DNA of 64,000 nucleotides from Calamus simplicifolius. Lineage: Eukaryota > Streptophyta > Magnoliopsida > Arecales > Arecaceae. Shown in pieces: positions 57,101 to 64,000 of this stretch. Position 1 is the stretch's first letter; each line of letters starts with the position of its first letter. A program made the position numbers and the translations under genes. Under the pieces are notes generated by a model, which did no database searches, was not told where the DNA came from, and saw only the letters and a list, made by a program, of their open reading frames with translations. Location of the stretch: positions 186,001 through 250,000 of the forward strand of contig UESW01001879.1 of assembly GCA_900491605.1 (NCBI GenBank), in the 5' to 3' direction.

Positions 57101-60100
57101 TAAATCATAGAAGATCAAAATGATGGCCGCATCTTGCTGGAAAATGCACAGCTTCTATATATTGACAAACCAATAATGAATGATTAATATCGACCCCAAA
57201 AAAAACTACAAGGGTTTACGCAATAGCATGTAGATGACTAGAACAACTAGTTAGACTGGATAGTTCATATTGTCATTGCAGTGTTTCAAGCTAGAATCAT
57301 AGTATTTCTTATCTACTCTAGTATAAACTTTGGTGCTGATAACATAACTGAAACATTTCTGGGAGGTAATCTTGAAAAATGCAAATTATATTCATCCTCC
57401 TTCCTTAATTATGTTAAAGCTTTCTCTTATCTTAGAAATTCAATAAACATAAAAACAATTAACACATAAGTTATAGATACAATTTGTGCCAGCTTTTTAG
57501 ATTTTGAATTTTCTTTGATTTTTATCTCGCAAAACCTCCATTTGGACTTTCTTTAGTTTACTCTTCTTTACTTAGTTTTCAACCTAACTCTTGGGTTCTC
57601 ACCTTGCTGGGGCAATCTCAATTCTGTGCTGCATCGACCAACCATCTCAAAAGGTCATCTTTGTTCATTATCTGTCAGTTCATTACACTTCTAACTCTAT
57701 TATTTCTATCATGCACATATTCACCTCAACACCTTCATTTTGTCAAGCTCATGCGCTCTCTGCAGTGTCCAACATTTTGATCCTAACAAAGCTGGTCTTC
57801 TGATGGTCCTGAATTAATCCTAGTTATGCCTAAATTGCCTAAATTTTGTCACAATTGGCGAGCATATCAAATTCATCCATCTTACTTGGTCCTAAATCAG
57901 GAATAAGGCTTCCCTCTATGACTCCATTCCCTCAAATGACAGAACCAGATACCTATCTGGGATCCTCTCATCTCTCATTTCCAAATGTAACTACATGTAC
58001 ACCATGCCCTCTAAGGTAGTCCAACTAACGTGCAGATCTTTTTATGCCAATTTAATTTTCATCATTCCCCAGTTTCCACCAACCAGAACAAAGATAACTG
58101 GAAATAACATTCCCGAATAATTGTTCCATCTTCTTTAACAGTTGATGCATCTCCAACTAGAGTAGGAGGGTAAGCATAAAAACCTACTATGAAGCTCTCT
58201 AGATGTAATAGCATATGTCTTTTCCATATCAATTGCCATGTTTGAAAATAACTCAACCACTCTAACATTATGCCTGATTGGTCCTTATAATCCTTTAAAC
58301 TTGTCATAAATCTTTCTATACTTTCAAGTGTGATCCATGGTTTTGACTCAATTTGACTAGTGCAATTAAGGATTCTCCAATTGAAGTACCAATTTTTAGT
58401 CAAGTACCTTCTTTTTGAGAGCACATAACAACATGTCCTTCTGTTGTCTTTAGATAATATCAGTGTGCCTTTCCTCCACTTAGATTTGGTCTTTCCTTCA
58501 AGATCTTGTTGAAAATATGTTAACCATAATAACCCAGAGTGCTTGTAGCATAGCCTTTGTTTTTCATGACACAAGATCATCCATTCTTTATCATTTTGAG
58601 GTGAAACACTCGCTGCATGAAGAGCAACTCCAAAAAAAAAAAAAAAAAAAATTGCCATACTTCTTTTCTGAAATTGTAATGGTAATCCATTAAAAAGATA
58701 GTAATAACAAAGATCTATGAGTCAGTGGATATAAAAAAGGATGAAACCTTCAGTCAAAAGCTTGCCTTCTATCAGATCCAAGTGCAGGGAGAGGTTTCAC
58801 AATGCCATTAACACCATGGCACACATAATTACAGTGGATGCTGTCAACTTGAAAAATAGGATCTCTAGCTTTCACTGAGTAAAAAATTTCGAGCCATGTA
58901 TCTCCAGAAACCCAAGGAACTACTGCTAAAATGTTGACAAATTGTGCTGTTGCTATTGCTTCACCATTCAAATAATCCCCCACCATAATCAGTGAAAAAA
59001 AAAACTTCTAAGTTCATAATTTCCTCAAATTTTGGAATCCAACAAGGCAGGACTATAGATTGGTATAAGGGATAAGTTACAAGGCAGGACTATAGATTGG
59101 TGTAAGGGATAAGTTACATGACTGCTACGATCTACAAGAATATGATAAATTCAAAAAGCCAGTGAAAACTATATAAAAAAAAGGATATATTATGGAAGGA
59201 AACTAGCAAATAAAAATCAATTGCGCTTAGTATTAATGATAGAATGTAATTCCCAAAAAGTATAGGGCATTGTGGTAATTGTGGTACCATGTAATTAGAA
59301 TTTTTTTTGAGGGACATGTAATTAGAATTTATAACTGTTCTATTTTTCATCTTTTCTGTTTCTTCCATTTAGATTATTTAAATAATTTAATGAGTTCCAA
59401 CATGTCAGTAACCTTGTTGAGAGAAAAACAAGAACTACCATTATGGGCTCAAATAAAATGAAACTAAAAAGTAGAACTTTGAAAGGAAGAAAAGAGAACC
59501 TCACCCCCAGTTGTACAAGACATGAGGGATTATGTCCATGCCCGTTCTTGGATCTACCATGGGTAGAAAGCATTCCTCCATAATAGTCAACGCAATTGCC
59601 AATTTTAAGTTGCATTCTGCCATCAGCGCAATTTTTGTGCAGACTGAACTTTATGGTCATCATGACTACATTTAAGAACCATCCAAGAGAATCCATCATC
59701 AATATAGTTTGTCACCCCAATACGAGAACGTAAGCCTAAGTGAACCTGCTAGCACCACCAAAAAAAAGGCTTCAATTTAAAAAAAAGAAAAATAATAGGA
59801 AAAGGTTCTGTAAACCAAAAGTTAGTGATGATGTCATACACTGATAGGTGCATATAGAAATGATAAGCACAGAATCATGTGAAATAGGCCAATAGCAAGC
59901 TATCAAATAACTTGTGCTGCACCTTGTCCTATATCCCTTTTTTTTTTTTCAATTGTTACAGGGTTTCCTTCCAAGTATGAAACAAAAACATGGTTCTCTT
60001 AGCAAAGGAAAACACTGTGGACCACGAGATACAGTCAGAAGTATGAACATCTTGGTTACATCCTAAAATAAAGAGAAACTCTATATCAGCAGAATTCAAG

Positions 60101-60990
60101 TATAACCACTGGGCAAGAAATATTATCTTCTAGATTCTAGCCTTTGGTGTATCCTGATTGGAAATATATATAAAAGTTCCAATGCATCCTCTTTATGCTT
60201 TCAGTCCTCAAATTGCTCCAAGAAAACAACTGATACTACATCAAGAACAAATCATTAAACCAAACCACCTGTAAAGCGTAGACAGTTAGCAAAAAGAACA
60301 GTCGTGCTGCCGCTTCTAAAAGATAACATTCATTCACACCATTTCCACCACAACCACCCAGATCCTTCTAGAGAAAACACCACCTATATGCCCATATGCT
60401 CATTTGGCTGATCTAGTTATTTCTTAGATCTAAACAACTGCGACATGGAACGCTCATTTGGCATGCCTGACTGCAGCATCTGCACGAAAGTGGATCTTGG
60501 TAAATGTTTATACACACTATGCCCAATGCATTTGAAAGTTCAAACACTGTTCTTTTAAGTTTATTTTATTTTTCCTTCTGAAATATTGTATAATGAAATA
60601 TCCTTGTTTCTGTGGCCAAAGTTTATCAGCATTTCCACCAATGGACCACCAATATCGGTCTCATTCAAGCTGGCATGATTAAAACAGAGTTGTATTTTCT
60701 CAATTTGAGTCACTATATCTATAATTAATCATGACTCAGCTAAATCTAAAATGAAACATGCATGCATCTGGATTTGAGAAGTATAGTTCAATTTGAGTCA
60801 TGTTTTCGTTCTTTTTTTTTGGTCCACAAAACTGAGAAATTTTTTTTTTAACTATCTACCACAATGCATAAAGTAAAAAATTATAAATCTTAACTGAAAC
60901 ATACCTCCTGGCAACTTCGTCTACAAAACCAAGAATCAGATTCCACTTCTCCTTTACATGTAATCATTTCCTTTATGCATTTAGCATGAT
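51113..60990 (-). CDS. IDM1/ROS4-like PHD-finger and GNAT acetyltransferase protein, 3' part
   Basis: Minus-strand exons: 60990-60905 (PHD end: (Y)HAKCIKE...SWFCRRSC), 59745-59505 (VHLGLRSRIG, DDGFSWMVLK, AECNLKLAIALTIMEECFLP, TGMDIIPHVLYNW), 56659-56573 (PRLNNKGFYTVVLEKNDELI), 52140-52041 (AEMPLIATCTEHRRQGMCRR) and 51346-51113 (LVLSAIPDLVDTWTSVFGFE, INLMTFPGTVLL). Junctions are GT/AG and keep phase. RRQGMCRRLL is the acetyl-CoA-binding loop of GNAT. Arabidopsis IDM1 binds unmethylated H3K4 through PHD, acetylates H3K18 and K23, and limits DNA methylation; this paralogue's role is inferred. In 59745-59505 a five-A run (59632-59636) is one A short for the frame. The last exon may instead splice at 51157. 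N-terminal exons are not visible; an LTR element starts at 61541. Confidence 0.85.
52146..56572 (-). other. Large intron of the IDM1-like gene
   Basis: A 4.4-kb AT-rich intron. Some minus-strand text near 53870-53660 (DGKTYVQIDSACKLWAMRLE) and 54740-54640 looks protein-like but was not assigned to a family. No element ends were recognised. Confidence 0.4.
56660..59504 (-). other. Second large intron of the IDM1-like gene
   Basis: A 2.8-kb intron holding two unassigned minus-strand ORFs (58658-58062 and 58986-58750), a poly(A) run near 58632-58650 and a tandem duplication at 59044-59117. The ORFs show no family I recognise. They may be remnants of an inserted sequence. Confidence 0.4.
59044..59117. 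repeat. Two-copy 37-bp tandem duplication in an intron
   Basis: CAAGGCAGGACTATAGATTG, then GT(A/G)TAAGGGATAAGTTA, occurs twice head-to-tail with a single base difference. Confidence 0.85.
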
Positions 60991-61540
60991 CTGTAATGAC
61001 AGTGATAAATTATCAAAATCAATAAAAAATCTATCAGTACTTGCAAGAAAACATTTTAGTATAGCATTATAAGTAACTGACAGACTTGTTTATCAACAAA
61101 GTCTGACAAGTCTAAAGGATGGTCAAGATTTATGTCTTTCTGAGGATCAATGGAAGGAAAGTTTCAAGTGACTGTGGAAAAAGAAATTTAAGATGAAGAT
61201 GAATTCTTCCCTCCCCAAATAAAAAACTCTGATTGCTAAAAGGAATTTGCTATCTTCAATATGTCACAACAAAGTAATCTTCATAGCACAATTTTTGCAG
61301 TGGAACTACATAGCTGTTTAACACTCATGAATTAAATGAAAAGAAACACATCAAAATAAGACACATCTTTGATGAAGAGATTAATCAATCTCGAAGAGAA
61401 CCTATCCACGTAACTGCTCCCTGATAATCTTTAACCTCTTTGCCACTACAAGTGACATACCACAATGTGCATGAGAGTACTGTTATCATAATTAATAAGT
61501 CCTCTCCAAAAGACAAAGAACCCAGGAGTTCTCACATAAT

Positions 61541-63801
61541 GTCACGCTCCAGACCCAAAAATTTATCTAGGATGACAACCCACCGCATGCCAGGCATGCA
61601 AGGCATCCAGAATCATAACACTTAATTCAAGAAAAAGGCAATGACTATATGTCATTCAAAGTCAATAACTTATTATAAGCCATAAATATAAGGTTTGAGC
61701 TACAAGCCCTACAGACATAAATCACTGGGGTTACATCAAAATGTTGGATCTAATTATTTTAACAGAAGCTCCATCTACCCCATATTTCCTTCTTCAGTCT
61801 TGTGACTCTGAAAAATATTGTGAGATTTAAATGAGCTCACACTCAATAAGTAAGCCTACTATAATATAATATAAGCATTTCAAAACTTTATCATATTAGG
61901 TTTCCATGTAAAATACATGTAAAAAGCTTCCAATTTCAAATACAATTGCTATGTTATCAGAACATGCATATCATCTGCTCAAAGTAATTTGGAAGTTTAG
62001 TCATACAATAAATACCGAAACATGCAATGTAAACAACCCACTGTTTTTATATAATTGCCAATTCTTATGTGTCCCACGGCCCTACCACACCCAACTAGTG
62101 TATCACTCTTAAATATTCCCTAAGAGGAAGGGTTCTGCTACTAGCGTTATGCCATACATCATAATCAATCACAACATACCCTACAGATGTGTGTCCTTCA
62201 CATATTCTCCCTGTAGAGGTGGGTTCCGTATTTCTTGGCATATCACATCATTTCACATTATTTCACATCATATGAGAACCGCAGCGACACATATAAGTAT
62301 ATTCTCAATTACCATTATCATATGTTGCATTTAACACATCATGCATCAACACAAGCATAAGCTACTCACATATCCAGTGGTTTGAACATTATTAACAATT
62401 GCATATAAATATATCAATAGTACCAATATATTTTGCAAAATCAAAATAATCATATTCTTCATCTTTTGCATATTTATAATTCTATTACTTTGCAAAATAT
62501 TAGCAATTGCATATAACCATAGCAAATACTCAAATGCATACTCATGGTACTATTTACTAATTTTGAAATAATCAAATCAAATATCAAAATTTCATTTTTC
62601 TCATTTCATAATTTAATACAGCTATAAATCTAAAGATCTATATATTAAATAATTTATGAAATTATGATAATTGGCTTACTTACCTCAGCACGCTAATCCC
62701 AAACTGTAAACCAGTTATTTGGACATCTGGGTACCTACAGCATTATTTTACACAATTAAATCTCTGTAATTGGAATAACAAAGTATCCCCTAAGCTCTAC
62801 CCAATCTAATTCTGGGCCTAACTTTGGGCTCAAATATCATTAAGAATAATAGTCCAAACGGGGAAATAAAAATTCCCCCAGAAACTAGAATCAAAACTGA
62901 TCCGGGCAATATTTTTATTCTCCTAATCCTGGCCCAATACAGAGCCCAAAAATCAGCTCAAAAGGGTCACGCGAGCCGGACCAGCAAGGCCCAAACCAAA
63001 ACAGGCCCAACAGGGTCTCCCCTATTACATCTCAAATCTCCCCCTCCCCTGGTTTGTTCGCCCGAACCAGGGGAGGCTCGTGTCGGTGGCCAGGGTTGCT
63101 GCTGGCCTCTCCCCGGGGAGTCAGGCCACTGGCGACCGGTCCAAAGCCGACTGCCGTCGCGGCCTATTCCTTTCTCTCTCTTTCTCTCATTCTCTCTTTC
63201 TTTCTATATCATTCGCGGCTCCTTACTAAGCTGGTGGCACGACCGGCCACCACCGGCAGACCGAACCCTCACCAGACGCACGCCCGATGTCGGTGGGGGT
63301 CACCGACCGCCCCCTAGGCCTGACGAGGCAGTAGCACGCTGCCGGACCTGAATCAACGCGGAAGCCGAACCGGCTCCTGTCCAGGAGAAAGGCCACTGTG
63401 GCCCTCTCCATGGTCTCTCCCATGTCCGGTCCCCCACCGAACGTCGCCTCCAATGCCGATAGGGCCGCCAGCCATAGCTCATGCCCGGCAAGGCGACGGG
63501 TACGCCACCGGGCTTGAACCCAAATCGAACCGTCTGTGGCTCTCTCTCTCTCTCTCTTTTTCGCTTGGTTCTCTCTCTCTCTGGCATGGGCAGGGGCTTA
63601 CCCGCTGAGTATGCAAGTGAGGATGAAGGGCAGGGTCTGCCAGCATCCTCCTAAGTCAACGAAGAAGGTTCGCGACATCCTTAGTCAAAAGAATCGGGAA
63701 CCCAATAGTCACGCTGAGATCAGAAATCCAGTTGTCCCGCCGATGACTTAAATGTTAGAAGGAAATCCAGGTGTCCCCATAATTAATTACCGGAAGTTAC
63801 A
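61541..63801 (-). repeat. 3' LTR of the Del/Tekay-like element (2261 bp)
   Basis: On the minus strand it starts TGTAACTTCCGGTAATTAAT and ends GGTCTGGAGCGTGACA (TG...CA). It contains a CT/GA-rich tract (63170-63205 and 63540-63585 on the plus strand) and matches the truncated copy at 23858-25190. Flanking bases 61536-61540 (CATAA) would be one target duplication. Confidence 0.88.
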
Positions 63802-63933
63802 TTCTCCCCTCTTTATAAAAATTTTGGCCTCGAAATTGATACACTTTTATAAAATTTGGAATTCAAATATTCTGTCACAAAATCAACTAAATTTATTCAA
63901 GGATCAACCGTCATCGATTCATCATTTACTATA

Positions 63934-63998
63934 TTAGGATGCAAATAATTGGGGATATTTCTTCATTTCCTCCTCAAGCTCCCAAGTAGCCTCCCTCT
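63934..63998 (-). CDS. C-terminal end of Gypsy pol (integrase), partial
   Basis: The minus strand reads EREATWELEEEMKKYPQLFA and one more residue, then TAA. (A)TWE.E..M...YP.LF is the usual final motif of plant chromovirus integrases. Only this end is inside the window. Confidence 0.8.
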   Translation of the reverse strand, partial: REATWELEEEMKKYPQLFAS

Positions 63999-64000
63999 CA

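Larger units (their letters stand above)
61541..64000 (-). mobile_element. Del/Tekay-like Ty3/Gypsy element: pol end and 3' LTR (partial)
   Basis: On the minus strand, the last integrase codons, a polypurine tract (AAAGAGGGGAGAA, 63802-63814) and a 2261-bp LTR follow each other in the order of a Gypsy 3' end. The very long LTR and the ATWELEEEMKKYPQLF tail fit the Del/Tekay chromovirus type. The rest of the element lies beyond the right edge. Confidence 0.88.

Noticed and set aside
58062..58986. 198- and 78-codon minus-strand ORFs in the IDM1-like intron
   Set aside because: The first starts with a Phe run from a poly(A) tract. Neither carries a recognisable domain or joins the flanking exons in phase.

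Overview
This is flowering-plant nuclear DNA, probably from a monocot. A palm is my guess, but a weak one. Three host genes with normal plant introns can be recognised. Everything between them is built from plant transposable elements of at least six lineages, several nested or butted together. No rRNA, tRNA, organellar or bacterial gene and no CRISPR array was seen.

Layout. 1-3398: 5' part of a Ty1/Copia (Tork/Tnt1-type) retrotransposon on the minus strand, running off the left edge. 5466-5811: first exon of an O-fucosyltransferase-like gene, minus strand. 6411-18946: a Mutator-like element (MULE) carrying a plant mobile domain (PMD) gene and a truncated MURA-type transposase. It is split by a complete 9.7-kb CACTA element (7724-17417, TSD ATT) that has lost its tnp2 catalytic domain and carries a 89-bp satellite and a probable captured promoter. 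19715-23857: Ty3/Gypsy element A (Tat-like), ended by a fragment of a long Del/Tekay-type LTR (23858 to about 25190). 26263-40322: complete Ty3/Gypsy element B (14.06 kb, LTRs 1030 and 1032 bp, TSD GGAGT). It has decayed gag and pol, an RT-to-integrase deletion, tandem arrays and an antisense ORF (aORF), which is interrupted by a 1.9-kb non-autonomous hAT element (34777-36687). That hAT carries the same satellite family as the CACTA element. 40531-41408: MULE-type foldback element with 11-bp TSD.

42834-48767: the plant YY1 transcription factor gene (five C2H2 fingers, six exons, plus strand), with a small MULE in intron 5. 51113-60990: 3' part of an IDM1/ROS4-like PHD-finger/GNAT acetyltransferase gene on the minus strand, convergent with YY1. 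61541-64000: 3' LTR (2261 bp) and the last pol codons of a Del/Tekay-like Gypsy element, minus strand. Its insertion lies upstream of the first visible exon of the IDM1-like gene.

The host genes are a transcription factor, a chromatin reader/acetyltransferase and a probable Golgi glycosyltransferase. They do not form a pathway. All three coding frames break at short homopolymers while the rest of their gene structure is intact, which suggests sequencing or assembly indels rather than pseudogenes. The most unusual features are the satellite shared by two unrelated DNA transposons, the GGCCGAA palindrome arrays at both ends of the PMD-MULE, and the foldback MULE made of near-palindromic GAAATCGCCACA units.
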